Positions 36,450 to 49,293 of a DNA stretch of 64,000 nt are shown here, piece by piece. Under the pieces are notes generated by a model. The model was not told the origin of the DNA and did not search any database. It saw only the letters and a list, made by a program, of their open reading frames with translations. Within the stretch, counting starts at the first letter, position 1; every line of letters starts with the position of its first letter. The translations under genes and the position numbers were made by a program. The stretch covers positions 217,964,394-218,028,393 of the forward strand of contig NC_088792.1 in NCBI RefSeq assembly GCF_011386835.1, read 5' to 3'. This DNA is from Chrysemys picta bellii. Taxonomy: Eukaryota > Chordata > Testudines > Emydidae.

Positions 36450-37180
36450 ATTTTCTTTTATCTTTTTAAACCCTTACCCTTAAAGAAATTCAATAAAGAT
36501 CACAGCCACAGCTGTTAAATCTAAATGTCATGTGACCTATGTCATCTTATTGCACACGGATTAATGTTGTGGGGGGAGCCTGACTAGTTTACAGGCCTAC
36601 AGAGTGAACCTGTTTTGTCACATGACCTTGTAAGCAGATTGTTTGACAGTCCCTGTGTTTAATAAATGCAGACTGTAAATATGTAACTTAATTTACATAC
36701 CAGAGTGCGCCTATCGGTTACTGCATGTTGAGGTTTGTTTGTTGCATGATGCATTTGTCTTCAACTAAATTGCTTGTTTGTTGTTTACAATGTTTATGGT
36801 GGGGATTGAACTCACCAGAGTCACCATGTGTCAGATTGGAGTGTACTTTAGGACTTGACCTTAAAATATTCTATGAAAGGAGGCCAAACTCTATTAAAGA
36901 GTACATCCACCTTTCTCTTAGCTTAAGGTGAACTAGGGCACAGCTTTGCTAGCCCTTCCAGATAAAAGAGGTGTGTCTGAACAGCCACTGGTAATTCTGT
37001 TCTTGGGTATTCAGTTGCATCAAGGCAGCTAGGACAATCTAAAAGAGGATCATCTGACAAACTACAGCTGGTTCTTTTTAGTTTGTGTGTTCCCTTACAT
37101 GGTCTAATAATTTTAAAACTGCAGGAGCTCCACCAGAGACCAATGTAGTAGGGGGAAATGAGATTTGGGGAAAAATATTG
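36450..37180. other. Intronic, nothing recognised
   Basis: No supported feature. Confidence 0.5.
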
Positions 37181-37192
37181 TAGCATATTGAT

Positions 37193-37367
37193 CAGTGGTG
37201 AGCAACCTCCGGCCCGCGCAGCTTCCCACAGCTCCCATTGGCTGGGAACGGCAATCCACGGCCCCTGGGAGCTGCGGCTGGCCGTGCCTGTAGACGGTCA
37301 ATGTAAACAAACTGTCTCGTGGCCTGCCAGCAGATTAGCTTGACGGGTCACAGGTTGCTCACCACTG
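37193..37367. mobile_element. Compact hAT MITE (CAGTGGTGAGCAACCT ends)
   Basis: 175 bp, perfect 16 bp inverted ends CAGTGGTGAGCAACCT / AGGTTGCTCACCACTG, perfect 8 bp duplication atattgat (37185-37192, 37368-37375). Confidence 0.95.
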
Positions 37368-37383
37368 ATATTGATAGTTTCAA

Positions 37384-40300
37384 CTGGGGGGATTGATTAA
37401 ATCAAGGCAATATAAAAAGTTATTTAAATCACCAAGTGGAAAGTCGTGATTTAAAAAACTGATTTTAATCAACTTTCCCATTTCTACTTCAGTTTTCTAA
37501 AGAAAGTTGCATTCTCATTGGTTGATGCAACCTTTAAAACATGTTGATTTACAACTAAATAGAGCCTTTATACTAGATTTGTTACATCTTTTTGCTACCT
37601 AGGATGGTACACTGTAATTATATACATTTATTTAGGCAATTGTATAGCTTAGTATTTTCAGATTCTTAAATTGTACATTTTTAGTATGTTAGAAAATGAT
37701 GAAAAACATTGCTTGTTTACTAGATAATTCATTTTTGGTCATGGTTTGTGTCAAGCTGTGCTAGGATGTTAACTGGAATTTAAACACACAAAACAGCATA
37801 TAACATTTATTTTTATTAAACAAAACAAACCTTAGATGTTTTGGATATATAAACATTTCATATCAAAACATGTTTCACATTTACCAACTAAATTTGATTT
37901 ATTAAATAAACGGGGATTATCTGTAGTCAGTGGATTAAACTGATTATTTCAAGTCATATTTTCAAATATGCTTAAGTGAAAGTGACTGGAACTTAAGCTC
38001 CTACTTGCTTAAGTCTCTTGAAAATGTGAGAATCTCCTAAATTACTTAGGTTGTCCTTCAAACTTTTAAAACTAGTTGATCTCATCCGCTCCTGTCTCGT
38101 TTTTATTCATAGACTGGAAGAGAGAGAAAAGTTTTCCTGCTTTTTCAAATCCCAGTCAATTTCTCAGATTTGAATGAATTTGTCCAAATGAAGAAAATAT
38201 TTTCTGTGTCCGTAGAAGAGGTTACTGCTGTTGATAGTTGATTTAGCATTTCAACAAACTGTAGTTCCAGGTGCTTATTTAGTGACTTCCACCACTTCAG
38301 AGGTGCAACATCATCAGCAAACATGTACTGCTTGAATGGTTCACTTCCAGTCCTGAAATTTATTATGGTTGGCATGACTGGTGGGTGATTATTAGATGTC
38401 CATGCCGTAGTAGCATCTTCTTCTTTAGCAGTTAGGCATCTGTCCTCGTGCTTTGGATTGAGAATATTGGCAAGAAAATGAGGTGTAGTAACTGCTTGAT
38501 CCATCCACTCTTTACTCCCTGGAATTTAGCTTTGTTGAGTATTTCTTCAATGTCTCCAATTCTTTCCAAATTTCAACAGCATCAACAATACAGCAGCAGT
38601 CTTTCTGCATTTTTTTCAATGCTATGGAAATAGGTTTCAGTATATTCAGCATATATTCCACATTAGTCCGATGCTGACTACTTTGGCTACATTGATAGTT
38701 TCATCTGTTTTGTCATGGTTTTTCTTTGCAAATTGTCATCAGGCTAGGCCAGTTCTTAATAAATAGCTCAAAAACAGTCAACCAATTAATTCCATTGTAC
38801 ATCTTGGGAGAGAATTAGTTTCCTGCTCCCTTCAGTGAAGCTGAAGCAGTTGTAACAGAAGTATTTTGCAATTTAAACTACATTTTTCTTTATTCCTGGA
38901 GTTATACTTAAGTCTTTGGCTAAAAGATGCATCAAGTGAGCACAACACTCATATATTGCAAGTTTCAGGTTCTCTTCATTATCTTCTTCTAGATTTGTTC
39001 TCATCTTTGCTACATTTTGAGCATTGTCTGTAACAAAGCTATGCACTTGATACTTTAGTATTTGTTTGCAATTTGTTATAGATTTTACTGCTACTTCTCT
39101 TAAGCAGTCTGCTGTATGGGCATTTCCTGATGTATCAATTATTTCTGTAAGACAGAAACCCCATCTTCTGTTGTGACACAGGAACATACTACTGGATCAG
39201 TGTATACATGCTCCACCCATCAACACTCAGATTGACAGAAAATTCATTAATTTTTTTTTTCAGTGTTCTAATTTCCTTCTCATATGCTGTATCCAGCAGC
39301 CTTCCAGCAAAGTCTGCTCTTCCTAGAGGAGTGTATGCCGGTCGTAATGATTGAATCGTATAAATGAAATGTTTGTTCTGAACTAGATGAAAGAAAGAAT
39401 TTGTTGCATAAATGAACCGAGCAGTCTTTTCATTTATGGAGTTTTGATGGAATTTGCTGGTCCGGATTACAAATTCATCCATGGTTTTACTGGATTATGA
39501 AGAAAGTCTTTCTTAATATAGGTAATTTTTTGTCTGATGCATGTTTAATTGCAGCACTGTTGGTGGTACCAGCAGAAGTCTCTGAAGTTGTAGACATTTC
39601 AGATGATGGACAATCATAACCCCTTATGTCTAAGGTGGACTCTGAAAGAAAATGAGGGGAAAAGTCACTCACTCACTTAGTATTACTAAGTACACTGCTT
39701 TAAAAAATGAGATTGTAAATGAAAGATTCCTTCTACTGCAGCTGCTTGTACCATTGTTTCAATGATGTAACTTATTTTCTAAACTTAGTTTTATAGGGGA
39801 AATAATAAAGTATAAGGATTATCTAAATCTAGTTAAACTTTTATTTCTAGCAAGGTACCAAACATCTTGAAAAAGAAACATTTTTAAATGTTGAAATTAA
39901 TAAATGCCTAGTAAAACTTTACTTTTAAACAGGAAATCTTCACCTAGGGGATTTGATTATATTGAGCAATTAAGAAATCACTTCAGAAGTCCAGCAATAG
40001 CAGTAAAACACTGACATATTTCTACAGCAAACTAACATACCAACTATATTTTGAACACAAACATTTTGAAATTCATAAGTAATCCACTCAAAACATAAAT
40101 TTATGGTAATAATCTAAGTTAACATTTATTAGCATAGTAAGACATGGTAGGCAGTCCATACGAATGGTGCAAAAATAAGTTTACTGATTAGTTGCTCTAG
40201 ATTGTTCAGACTTGTCCACATCATCATCTTCAAAGTCATTGCCTTCTGAGGAGCATTTTTCATAATGTTGTTTCATTTTGACAACCAGCCCTTGCAACTC

Positions 40301-41414
40301 TTTGTTGCAGTGTTTACATTTGGCATGTGTTCCTCTTTTACTCAGAGGTACAGGAACTTCTTGAAAATACTCCCAAATAGGGTTTATTTTACAACTTGCA
40401 GCCGGAGCAGGGTTTTTTTCTGCCATGTTCCCTGATGTTGAAATCAACACTAGAGACTGCACTCTGAAGAATGTTGTACATTCTTCCCACAGTGTCCTGC
40501 TTTAACACCAGTGTTACTCCTTGTTGCATACTCTGATCTTTCTCCCTTGTTACTTAACTCTCCCGCCCTACCCCTACCACTAGAAAAACAAACTAACAAC
40601 AATCCAAGACTTCAGCTCATGTAACCCATGTGCCTTTTGCACTGCACCATTTTATTTGTTTAGGGACAGGGGGGCAGTTGAAAAACTAACTCCGTTTGTA
40701 TCTGGCTGTGTGTATTTGCAAGGACACAGAGCAAGGCCATTTAATTGAAGTGCCCAGATCAAAAAGCAAGGGCTGGTTGTTACTGGGCAGATCAGTGTTT
40801 TTCCATGAACCGGAAACTAAGTTTCCATGGTGGGTGGAGTCATAAATATTCATAATTTGTGACCTGAGCCAATCAGAGCTCAGGTAGAGAGAAGCTATAA
40901 AATAGGAGTATGAGATCATCCAGGTGGGCTCAATGAATGACCCTGATGAGATACATGATGGTGTCTCCTGGAGTAAGAGGGCAGGTCCCAATGCCTGTGA
41001 TGACTTTACTGATCTCTTGCATCCAGTAGCACAACCCCTAGGGCCCGCAGAGGATCGAGCCCTTAATACAATACATGACCTATTATGCCATATTTATAAA
41101 GCTTGAACTAAAAAATTAGGTCTTTTTCCCCCCCGAGTCTTTCTTTGTATGCACAAGCATCCTTTGACTCAGAGTTTTTGATGGAGGCTCATGAATTCAT
41201 CCTATTTATGTTTTACTTAAATGTTTTAAGAGATTGTAATGAGTTTAGGCCTTAACGTATTTTATATTAAATTCTAATTTTAATTTTAAACACGCTTATT
41301 TTTAGAAAGAAAAACTTATTATAATTTAAATAACAATCAAAACAATCCCATTTTAAAATCAAAGGATTTTAAATAAAACATTTTTTTTTTTAATTTTAGT
41401 TTTTATCCACCCTG
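37384..41414 (-). mobile_element. Large hAT transposon, near full length, decayed
   Basis: About 4 kb. The left end (ctggggggattgattaaatc) and right end (gtttttatccaccctg) are imperfect inverted copies of a CAGGGTGGAT-type terminus with AT-rich subterminal ends rich in gatttaaat. Probable 8 bp duplication gtttcaac (37377-37384, sharing one base with the end) / gtcccaac (41415-41422), 6 of 8 matching. It contains a minus-strand transposase pseudogene with BED finger, core and dimerisation remnants. Confidence 0.75.
38143..40462 (-). pseudogene. BED-finger hAT transposase pseudogene
   Basis: On the minus strand the order is: BED zinc finger (40462-40181; IWEYFQEVPV, C-K-H-C and H-Y-E-K-C), then after ~540 bp a linker (SESTLDIRGYDCPSSE, 39672-39487), then core pieces (MDEFVIRTSKFHQNS and NLSVDGWSMY, 39482-39189; ITNCKQILKYQVHSFVTDNA and ECCAHLMHLLAKDLS, 39187-38873), and finally APLKWWKSL (about 38285) with a decayed dimerisation region to 38145. 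VTDNA and CxxH are core hAT transposase motifs. Frameshifts fall near 39487 and 39188, and a poorly conserved stretch lies at 38520-38870. A gt...ag pair could bound an intron of ~540 bp after the finger, but its phase does not join the frames cleanly. Not expressed as an intact protein. Confidence 0.85.
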
Positions 41415-41422
41415 GTCCCAAC

Positions 41423-42640
41423 ATTAAAATTGATTCATTGTGCAACCGTAACAAAGTAGGCTAATAAAATATTGGCATGTATCAATTCTTCTTTATTACA
41501 TAAATCAAATGATGTTGAGCAAACAATTTTTATAATGGGCAGTTTATTCCACAAGGGAGTGTAGAGTCCAGTTTTGGCCACCCTATCTGAAGATAATTTG
41601 GAAGTTGTACAGTCTGTGCATTTGAAATGAAGAATACTGTTAGAACCAGTAATATCTCTACAACGGGAATGAATTGTTAAATTTATAGAGATATTACTAG
41701 TATGTTTCTAACCAGAATCAGCTTTCCGAGTGCATCCACTGCAGCTGGAGAGAGTATAGCATAGGGCAACAAAAATGTAAGGAGAGTGACACAACTGTTT
41801 AGTCTTGCAAGGAAACAACTAAAGGTGACATGACTGAAGTATTAAAGCCAGATATGTCTTTTTATTAATATTGATCTATTTGAGGTTGCACAGACCAAAA
41901 GTAGGAGTTATCAGAGCTAGATTAAGGTCTCTGCTCAGATAGTCACATTATGTCAGAATCCAGAGTTTCATTTAATCATATATATATTTCTAGTTCTTAT
42001 TTATATATATTTCTTGGGAGGGAAAGCTTGAAAACACAAATCTAACAGAAGACACGTGGTGTGGGCTCTGTGCTGCCATCCCATTATAGATGCTGAGATG
42101 GTGTTGGCAGGGAGGGTAATGGACGACTCTGTGGAATCCCCAGTTTTCAGGTGTCTGTGGTGTTGGAAGCCTGCCAAGCAGATGGTGGTTCTGTGGGTAG
42201 CTCCTGCCACCAGCTCCCCCACTGTCAGGGCCATAGTGCAGAGGTAAAACATGTAGGGGGGGGGGGCTTTGGATTGCTTTAATCTGGTTTTGGGTGGCAT
42301 GACTATAATTTGAGAGATTATTCATGTAAGAAAAATCCAGAGGTATATTAGAGAATGGTGGATAGGTGGAATTAAATAGCATTAATGTATTTAAACAAAT
42401 ATATTAGAAGACCATGTGAAACTACAGTTAGAGGTTAATTAAAGATTAGCTAATTAAAATTATATTTGTCTTTGCTGATCATGGCCCTGCATCCTCTAGG
42501 TACAGTATAACCCAAGAGTGGCTATGAAATACTTTGTATTGGAGTGCTCTTGATCCTCGTCAGGCACAAACCATCTCCTGGTTCTATATAACTAGAAGCT
42601 AAGAATAGAAAATATTTACTGGGATCATCTCTCTGCCAGT
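41423..42640. other. Intronic; short imperfect palindrome at 41638-41712, otherwise unassigned
   Basis: agtaatatctcta (41648-41660) is perfectly inverted at 41686-41698, and weaker pairing extends outward. A GC-richer stretch at 42050-42270 has open frames without known domains and a poly-G run near 42258. Confidence 0.5.
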
Positions 42641-42659
42641 GAAAGATTGTTCCTTATGG

Positions 42660-42900
42660 GACACTTTCTAGTGTCCATCCTAGTTTCAGATGTCTCAAGC
42701 AATTTCCCTGGAGAGGCTATTCCATAGTCTGATAGATCACACTATCAGGAAGTTCTTCCTAATATTCTTCCTCAATTTTTGTGAATTTCATCCTGTTCCT
42801 TCTAATCATTCCCTTTGTACCTCTCTAGGTAGTTTCCCTTCCTGCTTACACTCTCATTAAATCTTCATAAATTGTTCTGTTCGTCACTCCTGCTTAGTTA
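42660..42900 (-). mobile_element. CR1 3' end fragment (reverse)
   Basis: Reverse of the CR1 3' region: attccatagtctgatagatc, aggaagttcttcctaatatt, cctgttccttctaatcattc. Diverged. Confidence 0.7.
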
Positions 42901-43030
42901 TTGCTTGAATGAGCTATACATAGTTAGCTGTTAGCAAGTATGTGAGGAGTTTGGAATCTGCTTAGGCCCCCAGTGAGGATGAGTATATAGTGTTACAATA
43001 CCTCATCTTGAAGCCCACATACATTGAGTA

Positions 43031-43218
43031 AAAAGAAGAACAGGAGTACTTGTGGCACCTTAGAGACTAACAAATTTATTAGAGCATAAGCATCCGAAGA
43101 AGTGGGCTGTAGTCCACGAAAGCTTATGCTCTAATAAATTTGTTAGTCTCTAAGGTGCCACAAGTACTCCTGTTCTTCTTTTTGCGGATACAGACTAACA
43201 CGGCTGCTACTCTGAAAC
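43031..43218. mobile_element. Foldback palindromic insertion, copy 2
   Basis: The arm at 43033-43090 (gaagaacaggagtacttgtg ...) is perfectly inverted at about 43121-43180 around a short spacer. The head is on the right end (cagactaacacggctgctac ... gaaac). Direct repeat catacattgagta at 43018-43030 and 43219-43231. Confidence 0.88.
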
Positions 43219-43231
43219 CATACATTGAGTA

Positions 43232-45005
43232 AGTGGTTCAGTAGGTCAGTGCTCTGAATATGCAGGTGAAAATCCTGCATAGGTCAAAAATTAAATTTAT
43301 TTGGTGATTTCATCCTACTAACTAGCTGAATCTTGTCCATCTGAAAACTACCTTGCAGTTATTGGCAGTCTTTGAACTGGAATAGTGGAGGTGAGAATTG
43401 TCGGAGAAAAACACAGTTCTCACTCTTTGGTTGGGTGCAGCAAAGTCAGATACTTTATTATCTCTAGCAGTTGCGTGGAGGGAGAGAACTATACAGGTCT
43501 CTCTACAGGGTTACAGTTAGCTTGACTTTTGCTCATAGAAGAGACTGTTTGCATTGAAATCCCCTTCCAATCCCTGTCAGGCCTTGCTCTACTTCCACAG
43601 AATTAAAGTTAGAACTGTGGGAAAGCCCACAAAGTCCCAGTCCTTTTAGAGTGGCTGTGTACCCCCAACATCAGTGAAAGCCAGAGACAGTGGCAGGCGC
43701 TCAGCATCTCTGAAAATGTGGCCTTAGGAATCTCAAGTTTTAGGCACACATAATTAAAGGCCAATTTTGAAAAGTGGCTGTTTTTTCCATCGGTTAAATG
43801 GGGATAAAATCTTTATCTCTTTGTTAAAGCACTTTGAAATCTCCCATATTGGTGAAAAGCATGATGTGTAACTGCTAATCATCCTCTGCTTAGAACAAAA
43901 GATAATCTACTCATGGGTTGGTCCGCTGCATCCAACCCAGGAGTCTAATAAAGCAGCAATGTATTTATATCATGATATCTTTTGTAAATTGCTCCACATA
44001 TACAGTTGTATTGTCTTCATAAGTGTGCCTAGCAACTCTTTAATTTTAAATAGGAGTTGAACAACTGTACCAAGAGAATCTAAAATCCAAAGTCTCTCTT
44101 GGTGGGTTCAAGCTTTATTTCATTGGGGATCAACCACAGATTTATTAATCTTCTCTTTCAAAGCATTGCAGTCACAGATGATCAGAACTCATCCTCGGTG
44201 TCCTTATCTAAATTTTATGTAGATTTTTAAAATTTTACAACTTAAATTTAATATAGGGAATGAGTAATGTACAGATGTATAAAGTGAAAAGCCCTCGAAT
44301 GAGGGGAATCAAGCACCATTGCCAATGCCTAGCTCATTGAAAATTTTATAGATTTAATCTTATCATCAAAGGAGCAATTCAAGCTTAACTCTTCTGTGCT
44401 GAAGAAGGCCTCAGCAGTAATATTTTAAATGAAGTCTGGCCAGTTTTGAAAGTGTTACCTCATTCACACTTTAAGCTTTGCCACATTCAATTCCTACCTT
44501 AAGGCCAGTTCAGAAATCCAACCGGGTATTGATCCACCCATCATTGTAAGACACCGTTTTATATTGTATATTGTGAATGATTGGTTCCAAGCTGCTCAGA
44601 TATATAAAAACATATACATCTCATACTGCTCCCTTAGACTTTCCTGTTCCTGTCTTAATGATGAGTCTCTTTGGTGCACTGCTGCTGCTCTCCTCATAAA
44701 ATGTGTGAGCTCTAGTACAAAAAGAAGCTTGGGTTCTCCAAACCCCAATCATGTTTGTGAGCACAAACTCCATTGCAGGTTACATCACACAACTAATCAG
44801 AGTATGGACACTATTGTAAAATTGATGCTTGCCTCTAAAGATTAGGACCCACATCCATTCAGGGCAAACTGCTGATAGCTGTCTTCCAGTACCGTTACCC
44901 GAGGCAAACTTAGCTAAAACTACATTGGTGAAGGTTGATATGCAAAGCTATCTACACAAATCAAATGCAGACATGTTCAATCCATGTTAGTTCCAAAGAC
45001 ATGAC
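43232..45005. other. Intronic; short MIR-like piece at 43770-43880
   Basis: atcggttaaatggggataaa followed by aaagcactttgaaatc is the 3' half of a MIR-type SINE. Nothing else recognised. Confidence 0.5.
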
Positions 45006-45008
45006 AAT

Positions 45009-45295
45009 AGATTCATAGATTCCAAGGCCAGAAAGGACCACTGTGATCATTTAGTCTGACCTCCTGTATGACATAGGCCATAGAACTCCCCCAAAATATC
45101 TACTTGTGAACTAGAGTATACCTTTAAAAAAAATCCAACTTTGATTTAAAAATTGCCAATGATGGAGAATCCAGCATGACCCTTGGTAAATTGTTCCAAT
45201 GGTGAATACCCTCAGTATTAAAAATGTACACCTTATTTCCAGTCTGAATTTGTCTAGCTTCAACTTCTAACCATTGGATCTTGTTATACTGTTAT
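45009..45295 (-). mobile_element. CR1 3' end (reverse)
   Basis: gattcatagattccaaggcc ... agaaaggaccactgtgatca ... gacctcctgtatgacatagg is the reverse complement of a turtle CR1 3' end. Confidence 0.85.
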
Positions 45296-47260
45296 CTACT
45301 AACTGTTTAACTACAAACAGTGCATATGTAAATACATAAACAGCACACAGTTATGCATAAGCTGGGTCTGATACAGATTTGTCTGTACTGTTTACTGAAT
45401 TGCAGTAAAATACTGTAGTGGTAAAACATGGCAGGAAAAGTTATGGAGGAAGTAGCCAAAGAGTGAAAATTTTTGTCAGTTATCTGTGGCAGAGGTGAGA
45501 CTGGAAACGCAAAATATATAAAATTCAATTAAGCCATTGGACATGGCTTGTATTCTTTGAGGTGCCCTAAAGTGTTTTTAAGAACATCGTCACTTGTATG
45601 AAATTTGTAACTTAATTCTTTACATTATTACAAATTAACTATATTTTCACAATTGGCTCAGTGAATAAACTTAAAGCAAAAAATTATCTTGCAAGCAATA
45701 GCAAAATAATATAATGGGGTACGATTTATTGGGTTACTCTAAAGGTTTTGGCTCCAAAGCCCCAATGGTGTGTATTGTCTGAACATTTTGGGGTGTACTT
45801 TTGGGTTTTGGGACCTGGAAAACTTGTTTGAATAAAGTGGTATGGCATTTTTCTATTTAGCAAACAGTTTGCTATTCTATAATGATACACTTTGTGTAGT
45901 ACTTAATTAAATATGGTCTAAAACCAATCACTGAAATCCAAACACCTTAATTTTTTTCTGGGTCAGAACGTCATAGCTTTGATACAAAAATTAACATGCT
46001 ATTTCAAATCTGTTTGGTAACACTTGAGTACAATGCACAGAGATTGACCTTCACCATTTTTAAAGGTTTGATGTATTGGCTAGGGTATGGAGAGAAATAT
46101 ACCAAGTAAGAAGGGTGTTTTTCATATTTGCAGCTTTTATGGGTGATTGACTAGACTAGATAATTTGTAATACCTGCAACATAATTCATTTCAGTTACTG
46201 ATTCTGTGACCTATGAGAAAATTCTGTGTTTTGTTTTGTTTTTTTGCGTTGTTTTTGGTACACGAATATGTTGTGGCTTGAAAATTGGAGAGTGCGCATC
46301 GTATGTTGGCAGGATGTGCTGCAGGTTTTTGCACAAATTGTGTCCAGAAAGTGTTTTCAGTACAGCGAGCCCCAGGAGGAGTAATTGGCCTCTCTAATGA
46401 TCAAAACTGAATATTGAATCCGTACATAATCTGTGTTAAGACAGCAGCAAAGGTCTAACCTTAAAACAACCTCTTCCCCTACCCCCACCCCAATTCAGGA
46501 TGACATCAATAATTTTTCTCCCATAGAAAAATGGCCAGTGTGAATCATAAGCGTCCCCTTTTTTCTGCTGCTTGGGGTTTTTATTCTTTTGCAGAAGCTA
46601 TTCATTTTAAATGGACTTCCCACACAGACCTGGGCAGCCTCACTCATCTATATCTTGGCCTATTCATATCTTTTGCTTTAACAGCTTTGTTGTGAGAGCT
46701 TTCCTTTTATTCAAAATGTGTATCTTGGGTACTGTCAGGGGAGAACTTCTGGAAAGATTTCCCTTGGCATTATCAGAACAAGATTTTCCCATTTTAACAA
46801 TCTTTTTATCCATTTATCCACATATTTCTCTTACTTCATATCTATGAAAATCCTCTGTTTTTTGAAAAATGAGTTTCATACATTGCATAAAATGGGTAAA
46901 CTAATTTGGAAGTACTCCTCATTTGTTTAATCCTTTATCTGACCTCTATTACTGCCTTTGGCAGAAATAACTTCTGCTGCCAACAATTGTTTGTTTCTTA
47001 GGAAAAAAAATTGCTAAGTAAATGTTTCACATTCAAAAAGTTCTCCCCAAATATAACTGGATGATGATTTCTCTTATCAGTCATAATTATCTGTAAGCAT
47101 TTCTGGAGCACTTTTATCATACCCTGTAATGTATGTTGTGCCACACACAAATATCTAGTATTGTTTTGGATCAGAGTATGTATTATCAAGGGATACGCTA
47201 AACCAGTAAGACCCTGATCCATCAGATTATTGTAAGCATGTGCATAACTTCAAGCACCTG
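45296..47260. other. Intronic, nothing firmly recognised
   Basis: A 63-codon open frame at 46206-46397 has a hydrophobic start and eight Cys but no family match; see rejected items. Confidence 0.5.
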
Positions 47261-47268
47261 ATTAATCC

Positions 47269-47442
47269 TGGTACGTCTACTCTGGAATAAAAGACCTGTG
47301 ACATGACTGTAGCTGGCCTGTGTCAGCTGACTCGGGATTGGGTTGTAGGGCTAAAAATTGCAGTGTAGACATTCAGGTTTTGGGCTGGAGCCTGGGCTCA
47401 GGACCCCACCCCACCTTTTTACAACCCTGCATAGACATACCC
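47269..47442. mobile_element. Diverged copy of the palindromic MITE at 11876
   Basis: Ends tggtacgtctactctgg and catagacataccc, with the shared interior gtagctggcctgtgtcagct. Shorter and more decayed than the first copy. Confidence 0.6.
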
Positions 47443-47714
47443 GAAGAAGTCAATGAGACTCTCAAGTGCTTAGTTACTCATATGCATAAGTGTCTTGTTG
47501 AAACAGGACTTGAATGAATATAATGTGAGAACTGATAAATATTAATTAGCAATTACATGGATTTCAATTTAAGGTTTTCACAATTGAAAAGAATGACTTT
47601 TTTTCTAACTAGAATGAAGTATGGGGTATAGAAGGCCCAAGATGGAGTTCCAGATGTAACTCCTATCTCTAGTTGTTGCTGAACATTGATATTGTGGTTT
47701 TGCCTAAAGACTAC

Positions 47715-47805
47715 AGTTAGGTTGGGTCCCATTGAGCTAGGCACTGTGCAAACACATAATGAATGACAGTCCCTGTCCCAAAGAGCATACAGTCAAAAAG
47801 ACAAA
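47715..47805. repeat. Ancient interspersed repeat fragment
   Basis: gagctaggcactgtgcaaac ... gacagtccctgtcccaaaga is a motif seen in many old amniote repeats. Family uncertain. Confidence 0.45.
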
Positions 47806-49282
47806 CATAACCGGTTGAAAATGCAAATGAGTGGGCATGGGAAGGGTTGGTGAGTCAGGGTAACAAATGTAATAAAATCTGCAAGTTCTTAGTTGCTTGG
47901 TCAGTGGTTGTGAACACAGCTTTCTGCCTGCCTTTAGCTATTATGTTGCACTTTACTGAATGTATTTTAAATTTGGTTCAGATTCTCAAGAGCTTAGTAT
48001 GTTGAGTACTGTGCTCTTTAGAAAATTTGGCCCGTGTTACACATAGTGGATTGTTTTTTCCTGCATAGTTGTTGATTTATAATAAGATAGTCTGTGTGAG
48101 CATCCATACAGGAAATGAGCACCAATTTAGAACACACTTACTTTAAATGTGTTCTTACAACTAAGCTTTTCCTTTGTTTATTTAAAAAACAAAAAATCTC
48201 CTCCATTGGAATAAACTCCAGGGTGGTGTACAAAGAATTTAGTGGTACATTGTAAACTATTTCAAAAGACGAAATAAAGGAAGATTCAGGAATGCACTAT
48301 AAACCATTGCAAATAAAGGGCTTTGTCCTTGTGTTTGATTGAGTTGAAGTCCCTCTCCCCCATTGACTTCATGGGAAATTTCCATTTTAAAATGGGTCAT
48401 ATTTAAAAACTGCATGATATGGCCAAAACTATACATCTAGATCCGTAAATATAAAATTGTCATCTCTTTAGCATTAACCTTAAGAAATTTGTGTTTGTCC
48501 CCTGATTGTAATAAAATATTTTCTTACTATTGTACCAACACTATGCAAATAGGGATATTACAGAGCTACTTCAGGGCATCCTTTTAAATTTCAGGTTGTT
48601 CATTTCCTTGCACAGTTTTCCTTATGTGGAGTTGTGCTTTCTGTGTAGTATAGCATGTAGCTCATGTTACCACTGTGACTGAAGATAAGTGTTGTGGGTT
48701 TTTCTGCAGTATTAGCTTTTGGAAGACTGCTATGATGGGTTTATTACTTTCTTCCTTCTTGACAGATCTATATTTGTCTAATTGTATTTCTCATGGGCTA
48801 AATTTGCTCACCCCAAACTGCTGGTAATTGGAAAAACTAATATTTTTAAAAAAGAGTAGCTTAACGTATTAAATTATCACTGAAGATTTCTTCGGCTATT
48901 TGGTTTTAGAGTCAACAGGTCAACTGTATTCTTTAATACTAAAACTGCAGTGATGAAAATCTTCTATTGATGTTTCTTAAGTTCAAAAAGGAGAAAAGGA
49001 ATCCCACGTGTCTCAGGGTTGGCAAAAATTAAATTCAAATTTCAGTAATGTTCAGTAACAGACACAGATTTATGCCTACCCAACCTCTCATCAGTTCTGG
49101 CCTTGGGAGCTAAGTTTCTAACAGGCCATAATAATGGGCCTTTAAAAGTAAACAGGCACTCCTTGTTGCTAAATCCTTGTCAGTGCTCCTCAGCTCAGTC
49201 CAGATGTTGAAAAAATGTTCCTGCTTTAATGTTTATCAAGTGAACAACCCTCAGCACCAGTGCAACACAACAATGAGACTAC
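47806..49282. other. Intronic, nothing recognised
   Basis: No supported feature. Confidence 0.5.
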
Positions 49283-49293
49283 ACAAGTTTCAC

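Noticed and set aside
46206..46397. 63-codon frame with hydrophobic start and eight Cys, resembling a small secreted peptide
   Set aside because: No splice or promoter context, Cys spacing does not fit a defensin pattern I know, and it lies alone within an intron. Treated as a chance frame.
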